The notes under the pieces are model-generated. The model searched no databases. It was not told the DNA's origin and saw nothing but the letters and a program-made list of their open reading frames with translations. Of a DNA stretch of 64,000 nt, positions 25,636 through 36,574 are shown one piece after another. The stretch comes from Blattamonas nauphoetae (lineage: Eukaryota > Preaxostyla > Oxymonadida), in assembly GCA_033064195.1 (NCBI GenBank), contig JARBJD010000011.1:248001-312000 (forward strand). Reading direction: 5' to 3'. The position numbers were made by a program, and so were the translations under genes. Within the stretch, counting starts at the first letter, position 1, and the number at the start of each line of letters is the position of its first letter.

Positions 25636-25664
25636 ATGTTAGCCAGGGGTTTTGGAACCGGAGG
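25636..25664 (+). repeat. Left target-site duplication and terminal inverted repeat
   Basis: ATGTTAGC (8 bp) followed by the 21-bp left inverted repeat of the hAT-type element. The repeat differs from its right partner at its tenth base (T here, C in the partner). Confidence 0.88.
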
Positions 25665-26544
25665 CCAGCCTTAAATAAATTAATATGGAAAACGAGATAT
25701 CTCATTTTGAAATGGAATGAAGCAAAAAACCGTAGAAGTGAAGAGAAAATAGTGATTACTCAATTGTCTAGTTTAGGAGTCCGTTTTAGATTCCAGCGCA
25801 AATGTCACCCAGATTGCTGTAGATTGTATTCACATCGGACTATTCGGAAAATGTGGCGATTTCTCATCAAACCAAGAAGATTTTCTGCCGATAATGTGCT
25901 TTGATATAGAGTTTTTGCCAGTTTTTTTCTTAGTGCAGACAGATGTTATAGGTCCTATTTTGACAGAAGATATAGAATCAAGAACGAGTATATGTTTCAA
26001 AATGGGATATTTGGTGATTTTGTCCTTTTCCATGACTAGATCCGACCATCTGTTTGAGATGACGATATTCCGAGATGGCTATCGATGATATTCCAAGTAA
26101 ATATCCAAATTTCTGTTTTAATATCTTCCAGAAAACTTCAGTTCGGCTACCAAAGTCGAATATCACTTCCGTGTCCCGTATCAGCAAACACTCGTTCGAG
26201 AGCGTTGATCACTGATGATTCCATTGATGACGGAAAAAGTTGATTGAGATGGAGGAAAAACACCGGTAGAGGTGGAGATTTCAATATTGAGTCTGAAAGT
26301 TGTTTTTCCAGTTCAAACTTGAAAAAATGAAGAAAATGAGCAAAAACGATCAGCTCCGCATTTGCTCAATAAGAGGTTTTCAACCTTCTCTGTGATTTTC
26401 TCGCCATTTCTCTGTCGTAGAATTAGGTATTTTTTTTCTTTTCAAAAAAGAATCACCCAAAGTGTCAGAGTGGCAAAAAGTGAACTTTCTCTGCCTCCGC
26501 CAACAGTGTTTTACCCATAAATTCCTCCGGTTCCGAAACCCCTG
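25644..26544. mobile_element. Non-autonomous hAT-type DNA transposon (901 bp)
   Basis: The element begins CAGGGGTTTTGGAACCGGAG and ends with its inverse complement: 21-bp terminal inverted repeats at 25644-25664 and 26524-26544 differ at one base. An 8-bp direct repeat, ATGTTAGC, sits directly outside both ends (25636-25643 and 26545-26552). A CAGGG-type terminus with 8-bp target-site duplication is the mark of the hAT superfamily. The interior is AT-rich; its open frames are under about 95 codons and show no transposase features, so it would need a transposase supplied elsewhere. The near-perfect ends and exact duplication imply a recent insertion. It landed at the 3' end of the minus-strand coiled-coil gene, whose TAA stop (26550-26548) lies inside the right duplication. 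Confidence 0.86.
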
Positions 26545-26552
26545 ATGTTAGC
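26524..26552 (-). repeat. Right terminal inverted repeat and target-site duplication
   Basis: The 21-bp right inverted repeat followed by the second ATGTTAGC copy. Bases 26548-26550 of the duplication are also the stop codon of the neighbouring minus-strand gene. Confidence 0.88.
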
Positions 26553-28069
26553 GATGGCCTTTCTTCTGACCGGCTTGCTTTTTCATCAAAGTCAGATCTT
26601 GTTCCATAGCAATCGCTTGTTGTGCCAGGCTTTTGACTTTTTCGTCGAGATCTTTCCTCTTTTTCTCAATTCGTTTGAGTTGTGTGATCAGAGGATCTTC
26701 TTTGAGTATTCCTGGCTTTTGAGCTGCTTTAAGTCTTTGTAATGATTCAAGTAGAGAATTTTGCTGAAGAGAGAGTTGATGAAGTTCTTTCAACCTGGAG
26801 TTAACTGCTTGGAGGACAGAAAATGAGAATGTTTGTGGAGATATGAGGCGGAGGAGAGAGGAGAGAGCCATAGATGATGGAAGAGCCAGCAACGGTAAAT
26901 TGTGAGAATTGATTTCACTGCCATCCTCGTTCTTTAATGTGCTGAGTTCTTCTTCCAGTTGGTTGACAATATGTTGTAGCCCGGGTAGTCTGCGTTCCAT
27001 TTTCTGTTCTTCTTCAACACTCAGAAGACCCTGCTGGGCAGTTACCAAATCTCCAGCATCAATTTTAGTTTGGGGAGAATATAGGCCTGTACGACCACGT
27101 TTAGAAAATGGTGAGAAAGTGGCAGATGTTGTCGTCTGAGGATGTTTAGGTGTATTGCCCCCGAACAATGGAGATGTTGTGGCTTGACTTGACTGCATTG
27201 GAGAGAGTCGTTGATGAGTGAGATGGGAAAAACTGGGTAGAAACTGTACCATCGTTCGAAGAAATGTTAATCGAGCTTCAATACCACTTGGTGTGAACGA
27301 GTGGGATGATGGAAGTGGATTGTGAGTTGTGCGGAAGAGAGACGATTCTGGTAATTGTGTATCAGTTTGAATTTCAATTGTCGATAAAGTTTGATCAAGT
27401 TTGATAATCCGTTTTGAAAGTGCCTCCCAGCGTTTGGAGGTCTGTAACGACGTGTCAAAAGATGTAGAAGGGCTATCGAACGATTGTTGCTTCGAGAAAA
27501 CAACGTTTTTTCGTGATCTTACCGCAGTGAGGCTGTCGGAGAGTTGACGCTCTATAGAATGTGATGAAAGTGAAAGTTATCAAACGGAAATTGTGGAGGT
27601 TAGATTTTACTACCGATTCTTTCAGTTGGTTCTTTGCTTGTCTAATTTTCTGAAGTGATTGAGCGGTTATTTCCGATAGCTGTTGTCGAACAGTACTATC
27701 CATTTGTTGAACAGTGACAGTATCATTGAATGAACATATAACATCACTGCTTTGATTCAGAATCTTTTCCATCGTTAGAAGTTCTCGCTCGATTGTTTGG
27801 AGGCGTGTTGCATAGTTTTGTTGAATTACTGATGATGTCCGTGGTTGGGTGGGTGTAATAGGTGATGATACATTGGTTTTAAGTTGAGAAAGTTGTTTAG
27901 AGAGCGATTGGATGGCATTTTGAAATGAAATTCCAGAGTCTTCAATATCATCATTAGGCTCGTCTGTTGGGAGATTCTTTGAGGAAAATGAGATTTAAAG
28001 AGAATAAAATACACGAGACAAGGAATCTTTTGTGCTGAGGGAGACCGGATAGTAGGTGAGTTCTGACAT
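26548..28069 (-). CDS. Coiled-coil protein, possibly dynamitin-like
   Basis: Exons 28069-28015, 27963-27614, 27549-27523 and 27489-26548 give 457 aa; introns are 51, 64 and 33 nt, and one exon is only 27 nt. After a short start (MSELTYYPVSLSTKD) come helical heptads at about residues 30-135, 155-190, 285-315 and 380-450, separated by Ser/Thr-rich linkers. The segment KRWEALSKRIIKLDQTLSTI recalls the central dynamitin (dynactin p50) helix, and the overall helix layout and length are similar. This is a weak likeness and a Nup62-type coiled coil is also possible. The gene ends in KKGHR with its stop inside the target-site duplication of the adjacent hAT element; its 3' untranslated region must therefore now come from the transposon. 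The start is 65 bp from the divergent PRP8 start. Confidence 0.74.
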
Positions 28070-28134
28070 CGTTCTTTCAGAATGGTTTGATCGTTTCTGT
28101 GTCAGACTCTTGACGGCCACGTATTTGTGATACC

Positions 28135-31100
28135 ATGGAGATTGTGTGTCCAGTGTTATTTTTACATGTTGTCTAATTATTTGTCCATTTTTCTCGTCCA
28201 GGACGCAGAAGTTGATCCTCAACAATTTCACGATGCCAAGCTTCAGGAAAAGGGTATCTCTTATTTTTTCTCACTGATGGTGTCTTTCTGTAGCTCAAGC
28301 ATGGATATCCCTGAATAAAAAACGTTATGGTACAAAAAAGAAGGTGGGAGGAGTCGAAGTCATAAAGGAGGTATATTTCTCTCAACTCAAATAAATTGCT
28401 TGTCTCCTCTCGTTTTTTCCCAACTCCATTCCTCACGTCGTCTATTCTCTCATTATCTAGGATATGCCCCCCGAACATCTCCGGAAAATTGTCAAGGATC
28501 ATGGAGATATGTCGTCCAGAAAGTTCCGGAATGATAAACGTGTTTACCTTGGTGCTCTCAAATTCATTCCACATGCAATCTATAAACTTCTGGAAAACGT
28601 TCCAATGTATATCTCTATTTTTCTTCTCTGGCATCGAATTCTTCTCGAAATCTATTTAACTTTTTATTTTTCAATTTTTTGCTTTTCAGGCCTTGGGAAC
28701 AAGTTCGCAATGTTCATGTTCTTTATCATATTACGGGAGCCATTACATTTGTGAATGAAATTCCACGAGTTATCGAACCAGTCTATATCGCTCAATGGGG
28801 AACAATGTGGATCCTCATGCGTCGAGAGAAAAAGCAACGTCTCCACTTTCATCGAATGCGTTTCCCTCCATTCGATGACGAAGAACCACCTCTCGATTAC
28901 GGCGATAACTTCCTCGATGCCGATCCACTTGAACCCATCCAGATGAGTCTTCTGGACGACGAAGATGCAGCCGTTATTGACTGGTTCTATGATCCCAAAC
29001 CACTTGTTGATACAAAACACGTCAACGGCTCTTCATACAAGTGGTGGCGCCTCACAGTTTCACAGATGAGCACCCTCTATCGTCTAGGAACCCAACTCCT
29101 CTCGGACCTTGTGGACAAAAACTACTTCCATCTTTTCGACCTTCCATCTTTTTTTACGTCCAAAGCCCTCTCACAAGTGATTCCTGGTGGTCCAAAATAT
29201 GAACCCCTCTTCAGAGATGTTGCAGAGATCGACGAGGATTGGAATGAGTTCAATGACATACACAAAATCGTCATTCGTCACAAAATTAGGACAGAATACC
29301 GGATTGCCTTCCCTCACCTCTACAACAATCGCCCTCGCAAAGTCGAGCTCCCTGTCTATCACTACCCTTGTGTGATGTTCATCAAGGCACAAGACACCGA
29401 ACTCCCTGCATTCTTGTTCGATCCTGTCTTGAATCCAATCCCAAGACACTCTATTCAGGACAGAGATGCCGAGACAAGAGCGATGTACTCGAAGCGAACA
29501 CGGACCCTCGAAGACCTCAACCAGCCATTCGGAAAGCAATCTCGTATTGAAGAATTGGATGAAAACAAGCCAAGCGACGACGAACTCGCCAAACTGTACG
29601 AGCAGTACTTCCCATTTTTGAACCAGACGACTCACACTACTCTCCCCGCCACCAGCGGATATTTATCGAACCCAAAACTGAGCGCAGACGGATGTCTTTT
29701 GGATGATGTTGAAGAAGATGAGGAGCTCACTCTTCATTTCGATCCGTCAACCGCCAATCTCGGCCGATCTGATGATTTCAGCAAACCCATCAAACGCACA
29801 TCTCCCAACGAGCCCACTCACCACACTCGTCTCTTTGGTCTCCCCCTGCCCGCCTCTCCCCTCCTCAGCGAAACTCCACTCTTCACTCCCAACACAGCAG
29901 CTGGTCTTGATTTGTACTGGGCTCCTCGACCATTCAACCTCCGAGCAGGACACACTCGCCGCGCACAAGATGTCCCTCTAGTCAAATCGTGGTATATGGA
30001 ACACTGTCCACCAGGACAACCCGTAAAGGTGCGCGTGTCATATCAGAAACTCCTCAAGTCGTATGTGCTCAACGAACTCCACAAAAAACCACCAAAGGCT
30101 CTGAACAAGAGAAACGTCCTCCGATCGCTCAAGTCAACCAAATTCTTCCAACAGACTGAGATTGATTGGCTGGAAGCTGGTCTTCAGCTGTGCAGACAAG
30201 GATTCAACATGCTCAACCTTCTCATCCACCGGAAGGGCTTGAACTACCTCCATCTTGATTACAACTTCATGCTCAAACCCATCAAAACACTCACCACCAA
30301 AGAAAGGAAGAAGTCACGATTCGGAAACGCATTTCATCTCTGTCGTGAAATCCTCCGTCTGATGAAACTGGTCGTCGATGTCCATGCCAAGTTCAGACTG
30401 GGTGATGTCGATGCGTACAGACTCGCCGATGGTCTTCAATACATCTTCGCCCACGTTGGCCAGCTCACTGGTATGTATCGATACAAGTACAAGCTCATGA
30501 AGCAAGTCCGCGCATGCAAAGATCTGAAGCATCTCATCTACCACAAGTTCAATGCTGGTGCCGTCGGAAAAGGACCAGGGTGTGGATTCTGGGCACCTGG
30601 CTGGCGTGTGTGGTTGTTCTTCCTCCGTGGAATCGTCCCACTTCTTGAGAGATGGCTCGGTAACCTTCTCGCAAGACAGTTCGAAGGACGCCATGCCAAA
30701 GGAACAGCCAAGACGATCACGAAGCAAAGAGTCGAGTCTCACTTCGACCTTGAACTGAGAGCTGCTCTGATGCATGATGTCGCCGACATGATGCCCGACG
30801 GAATCAAACAATCCAAGCTCCGGACAATCACTGCCCACCTGAGTGAAGCCTGGAGATGCTGGAGAGCCAACGTTCCGTGGAAAGTCCCTGGTCTCCCAGC
30901 ACCTGTCGAGAATCTGATCCTGAAGTACGTCAAACTGAAGGCTGATTGGTGGACAAGCACTGCTCACTTCGGTCGTGAACGTATCCAACGTGGTGCCACT
31001 GTCGACAAAACCGTCTGCAAGAAGAACCTTGGCCGTCTGACCCGTCTCTACATGAAGGACGAAGCCGAGAGACAACATCTCTTCCTCAAGGATGGGCCCT

Positions 31101-34100
31101 ACGTCTCTCCCGAAGAGGCCACTGCGATCTTCACCACAATGGCAAAATGGCTGGACTCCCGCCACTTCAAGGCCATCGAATTCCCTCCAGTTGCCTACAA
31201 GCATGATACCAAGCTTCTCCAGCTTGCTCTGGAAAGACTGAAGGAAGTGTACTCTGTCAAGAACCGTCTCAATCAATCTCAAAGAGATGAGCTTGCTCTC
31301 ATTGAACAGGCTTACGACAACCCACATGAAACTCTCACTCGAATCAAGAGACATCTCCTGACACAGCGCAGTACATTCAAGGAAGTCACCATCGAGTTCA
31401 ACGACAACTACACTCATCTCACTCCGTCCTACGACATCAACCCAATGGAGAAGATCACAGATGCATATCTCGATCAATATCTGTGGTATGAATCCGACAA
31501 GAGGCATCTGTTCCCGAATTGGATCAAACCGTCTGATTCTGAACCACCTCCTGTTCTCGTGTACAAATGGTGCGAAGGAATTAACAACCTCGAGAATGTC
31601 TGGGATACATCCAACGGCGAGTGTGTTGTTTGTGTGGAGAGTGAGTTCCAAGATATGTACGAGAAAGTCGATCTCACCATGCTTCGCAGTCTTCTCCATC
31701 TCATCATGGACTTCAACCTCGCAGACTACATGATCGCCAAGAACAACGTCAACATCAGCTTCAAAGATATGTCCCATGTCAACCGATACGGTCTCGTTAG
31801 GGGGCTTCAATTCTCTCCTTTTGTCGTCCAGTTCTACGGACTGATGCTCGATATTCTGATGCTTGGTCTGACACGTGCGACTGATCTTGCTGGTCCTCCA
31901 CAGCTCCCGAACGATTTCCTGACTTTCCAAAACCGAGAGATTGAAGCAGCTCACCCCATTCGTCTATATCAAAGATACATCAACCGGTTCCACATGGTCT
32001 GGAGATTTACCGAAGAGGAGTCTCGCGAGTTGATTCAACGCTTTTTGACAGAAAACCCCGATCCCAACAATGAGAACATTGTCGGCTACAACAACAAGCG
32101 TTGCTGGCCCATCGACGCCCGAATGAGATTGATGAAGCACGATGTCAATCTTGGGAGAGCTGTCTTCTGGGAGCTCAAGAATCGCTTACCACGGTCGATC
32201 ACCACTCTGCAGTGGGATAATACCTTCGTCAGTGTTTACTCGAAGGACAATCCCAATCTTCTTTTCTCGATGTGCAACTTCGACATCCGAATCCTCCCAA
32301 AATGCAGAATGTTCGATCAAGAGCTTCAACAGCGCGATGGAGTCTGGTCCCTTCAAAACGAAACTACGAAAGAACGAACAGCACAGGCTTTCATCCGTGT
32401 GGACGAGAACGGACAGAAGCAGTTCCAGAATCGTGTGAGAGGTGTTCTGATGACATCAGGTGCAGGTACATTCACCAAAATCATTAACAAATGGAACACT
32501 ACTCTCATCGCTCTGGTCACTTACTATCGAGAAGCCATTGGCAATACTCAAGAGCTCCTTGACATCATCGTCAAAAGCGAAAACAAGATGCAAACGCGCA
32601 TTAAAATCGGATTGAACTCCAAGATGCCTTCTCGTTTCCCTCCAGTTGTGTTCTACACACCAAAGGAGTTGGGTGGGTTGGGTATGTTGTCAATGGGACA
32701 CATCCTCATTCCACAATCTGACCTCAGATACGCCAAACAAACCGACATCGGAATCACCCATTTCCGATCTGGTCTATCACACGAAGAAGGTCAGCTGATC
32801 CCCAACCTTTACAGATACGTACAGCCGTGGGAATCGGAAATCTCGGACTCTCAACGTGTCTGGGCTGAATATGCTCTGAAAAAGCAGGAAGCACTCCAAC
32901 AAAACAAACGTCTGACACTTGAAGATGTTGAAGATTCTTGGGATCGAGGTATTCCAAGAATCAACACTCTCTTCAGCAAAGATCGTCAAACTCTTGCCTA
33001 CGACAAGGGTTGGCGTATCCGCGCTGGGTTCAGAGAGTTCCAGATGGTGAAAGTGAACAATTTCTGGTGGACCAATCAAAGGCACGATGGAAAACTCTGG
33101 AATCTTCAGAACTACAGAACAGATATGATTCAGGCTCTAGGTGGCGTCGAATGCATCCTTGAACACTCTTTATTCAAGGGAACATATTTCCCTACCTGGG
33201 AAGGTCTCTTCTGGGAGAAGGCAAGTGGATTTGAGGAACAGATGAAATACAAGAAACTGACCCTCGCTCAACGTTCTGGTCTGAACCAGATTCCCAACCG
33301 TCGTTTCACGCTCTGGTGGTCACCAACCATCAATCGTGCCAATGTATACATCGGATTCCAAGTCCAGTTGGATCTCACAGGTATCTTCATGCACGGAAAG
33401 CTGCCTGTTCTCAAAATCTCGCTCATCCAAATCTTCCGAGCCCATCTTTGGCAGAAAATCCACGAAGCCATTGTCCTTGATATCATCCAAGTCCTCGACC
33501 AAAAGATGGACATCCTCGAAATCGATGCTGTGCAGAAAGAAACAATCCATCCTCGAAAGTCGTACAAAATGAACTCCAGCTGTGCAGACCTTCTCTGCTT
33601 CGCATCTCATCGCTGGCAGATCACCAAACCAAGTGGAATGTGGGAACCAAAGGACACATTTGAAACGTCCAACACCACAAAATACTGGCTTGATGTTCAA
33701 CTTCGCTGGGGAGATTATGACTCTCATGATGTTGAAAGGTACGCTCGTGCCAAGTTCCTCGACTACACCTCTGACAACGTGTCCATCTATCCATCCTCAA
33801 CAGGAGCCCTCATCGCCATCGACCTTGCGTACAACATCCATGCAGCATACGGCATCTGGATTCCTGGTATGAAACCCCTCATGACTCAAGCCATGGCTAA
33901 AATCATGAAGGCAAATGTTGCCCTGTACATTCTCCGTGATCGTATCCGCAAAGGACTCCAACTGTACTCTTCTGAACCAACCGAACCGGATCTCACCAGC
34001 CAGAACTATGGAGAACTGTTCAACAACCAGATCAAGTGGTTCGTGGACGATACTCAGGTCTACCGTGTTGTCACTCATCGCACATTCGAAGGAAACTTGG

Positions 34101-35791
34101 TCACAAAACCTGTGAATGGTGCTATCTTCATTTTCAATCCTCGGAACGGTCAACTCTTCCTGAAAGTCATCCACACTTCAACGTGGGCAGGCCAAAAACG
34201 TCTCAGCCAGTTGTCGAAATGGAAGACAGCGGAGGAAATTGCCGCTCTGATTCGATCACTTCCCACCGAAGAACAGCCTCAACAGATCATCGTCACTCGA
34301 AAAACTCTTCTGGATCCACTCTCAACTCATCTCATCGATTTTCCAAACATCGTCATCAAAGGATCGGAACTTCAAATTCCCTTCAAAGCTTGCATGAGTA
34401 TGGAAAAGCTCGGCGACATGGTCATCCGTGCCTCTGGTCCTGTCATGAGGCTCTACAGTCTTTATGACGATTGGCTGGAGAGCTGCAGCAGCTATGTGGC
34501 CTTCGCTCGTCTGCTGTTGTTGATGAGAGGAATGTACGTCAATCCTGAACGGACAAAAATCATCCTTCGACCAGATGCAACCACTGTGACTCTCCCCAAC
34601 CACATGTGGCCACATCTCTCTGATGATCAATGGACAGAAGTGGAATCTCAACTGAAAGATCTCATTCTCGCAGATTACGGAAAGAAAAACAATGTCAATG
34701 TTGTCTCACTCACTCAATCTGAAATTCGGGATATCATGCTGGGTATGGAAATTGCAGCTCCATCGCAACAGAGGCAAGAAATCGCTGAACTTGAGAAACA
34801 AGCCAAGGAACAATCACAACTCACAGCCGTGACCACAAAGACTCACGATGTCCACGGAAACCAGATGACAGTCACCACAACCACACCATACGAGCAGGCA
34901 GTCCACGTCTCCAAAACAGACTGGCGTGTCAGACAACTATCCTCAGCCAATCTCCATCTCAGAACTCGAACAATTCATGTTCTGGAGGGAAGCACAACTT
35001 CTCTCGATGTCATTGACAGCGAAGAAACGAAGTACACGTACGTCATGCCAAAGAACCTCCTCAAGAAACTCATCACAATCAGTGACCTCCGAACACAAAT
35101 TGGAGGACTCTTGTATGGGTCATCTTCTGTGGACAACCCAACTGTCAAGGAGATCAAAGCCATCATTCTCCCTCCACAGATCGGAACTCATCAAGAAGTT
35201 ATTTTCCCACACGATCTTCCAACACGTGGCATCCCATCCGGTCTTGAGCCGCTTGGATGGATCCACACCCAACCAAGCGAACTCATGGCTCTAGCTCCGA
35301 TTGATGGATCTATTCATGCACAATTCTTGTCCAACTACAAAGGATGGAATGGCGATCGTTGCGTGACAATGGTATGTTCATTCACCCAAGGATCGTGTAC
35401 CCTATCTGCTTACAGACTCACAGCGGCTGGAGCAGACTGGGGAAGAAGAAACAAAGACGTCAAGGATAGTGGGGACAAGGGCTGGACATCTTCGATGTAT
35501 GAACGATCTCATGTCATGCTTTCACCCAACATAATGGGCTCCTTCCTTCTCCCAACCGAAGGATCGTGGAACTACAACTTCCGTGGTCTCCACCATCGCA
35601 TCGATATGAAATACGACGTTGCATGTGGGATTCCCAAGCCGTTTTACGACGAAATCCATCGTCCGACTCACTTCCTCAAATTCACCGCAGACACAGCAGG
35701 TGCAGCTATTCGACCCATCCCAACGAATGATGAAGAGCAAGATGAGATGGAACTCCAATCGGCAATTGATCAGGAGGATTTATTTGACTAA
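28135..35791 (+). CDS. PRPF8: PRP8, core U5 snRNP splicing factor
   Basis: PRP8 holds the spliceosome active site. Exons 28135-28152, 28202-28253, 28294-28370, 28461-28606 and 28690-35791 join to 2,464 aa (human 2,335); introns are 49, 40, 90 and 83 nt. The first exon is 18 nt (MEIVCP). Identity to human PRP8 is high throughout: [36 protein letters not shown], the PROCN region, [20 protein letters not shown], the reverse-transcriptase-like core, [20 protein letters not shown], the RNase H-like domain and the C-terminal JAB/MPN-like domain ending in acidic residues. The extra length is mainly an acidic, Ser/Thr-rich insertion of about 110 residues at 29,450-29,880, after [12 protein letters not shown]. 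All four introns crowd into the first 560 bp. A working spliceosome fits the many introns here. Confidence 0.98.
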
Positions 35792-35979
35792 CCGAACTTT
35801 CTCACTTCACACTTTTGTTGAACGATTATCTCTTTCAGAACGACAGAACATTGTAATGTATACTGAACTCTGAAGGTTGTCATATGATGAACAATTTCAC
35901 CCGTTCGAGTGTGGAGTTTTCAAAGAAATTATGGTAAATTCAAACAATCTCCAAAAATACAGTATCATTCTCACTTTCA

Positions 35980-36376
35980 ATGGAGGAATATAACGTAAAT
36001 ACCAAACTTCCTCCTTCTGTTCCAAGTATGTTACTCAACTTTCTTTAGGCTCCATCTTAGAAACAACACTCGATCTTGAACTCTTATTTCTTGTTGAAGA
36101 AAAGTTTCATGCATTAAAAACTCAGATTGATATGGGTAGAACGTATGTACTTCATTTATTTCAAAGATTCCTGTCTTACTTGATCCGTTCAGTGAGGAAG
36201 TGAATGTCTGCGAGAGAACGAACACACTGTTGGAAGGTCCGCTCCAGCTTTCCACTTTTCATTCGTTCAGCCGAGGACACACTAAACAAACTGCGAGATG
36301 CAGGCACAGGCTCAAAACAAGGCAGTCGAAGCCGAAGACGAAAATGACACTTCGCACTTTTCCCTTCTTGTCTTGA
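35980..36376 (+). CDS. Small spliced gene, unknown (about 107 aa)
   Basis: Three pieces join in phase: 35980-36025, 36049-36142 and 36193-36376. The introns start GTATGT and end in pyrimidine-AG; the second is 50 nt, the first only 23 nt. The middle exon encodes a good amphipathic helix (SILETTLDLELLFLVEEKFHA), the last exon a basic tail rich in Lys and Arg (RCRHRLKTRQSKPKTK). The gene lies in the gap between PRP8 and the beta-helix gene and is too broken up to show as a long frame. No family recognised. The 23-nt intron would be near the lower limit known for eukaryotes, so the model is tentative. Confidence 0.4.
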
Positions 36377-36412
36377 TTCACAATTCTGCCTTCAACTGAC
36401 TATGGAACATAT

Positions 36413-36438
36413 CTCGAGTTATCCATGAATAACTCGAG
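36413..36438. repeat. Perfect 10-bp hairpin
   Basis: CTCGAGTTAT, a six-base loop CCATGA, then ATAACTCGAG. It lies in the convergent gap 3' of the small spliced gene and 3' of the beta-helix gene. It could be a transcript-end structure; the sequence alone does not decide. Confidence 0.5.
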
Positions 36439-36574
36439 TGTCCGCAGTCATACTCAATTGTTTCGTTTTTCTCGTGGTTATCGAACAGAACGACAGAAGA
36501 TGATAACGTGTAATGAGCTCCAATATATATTTGTGATTGGATAAATGAAGACTAATGTAAATACCTCTGATTGT

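Noticed and set aside
30314-31954. 546-codon open frame on the minus strand inside PRP8
   Set aside because: It is fully antisense to a highly conserved exon; the openness follows from PRP8 codon bias and its sequence has no domain or splice context.
36413-36438. Hairpin as an RNA gene or bacterial-type terminator
   Set aside because: It has no T-run and no RNA family features; it is a short palindrome in a convergent gap.
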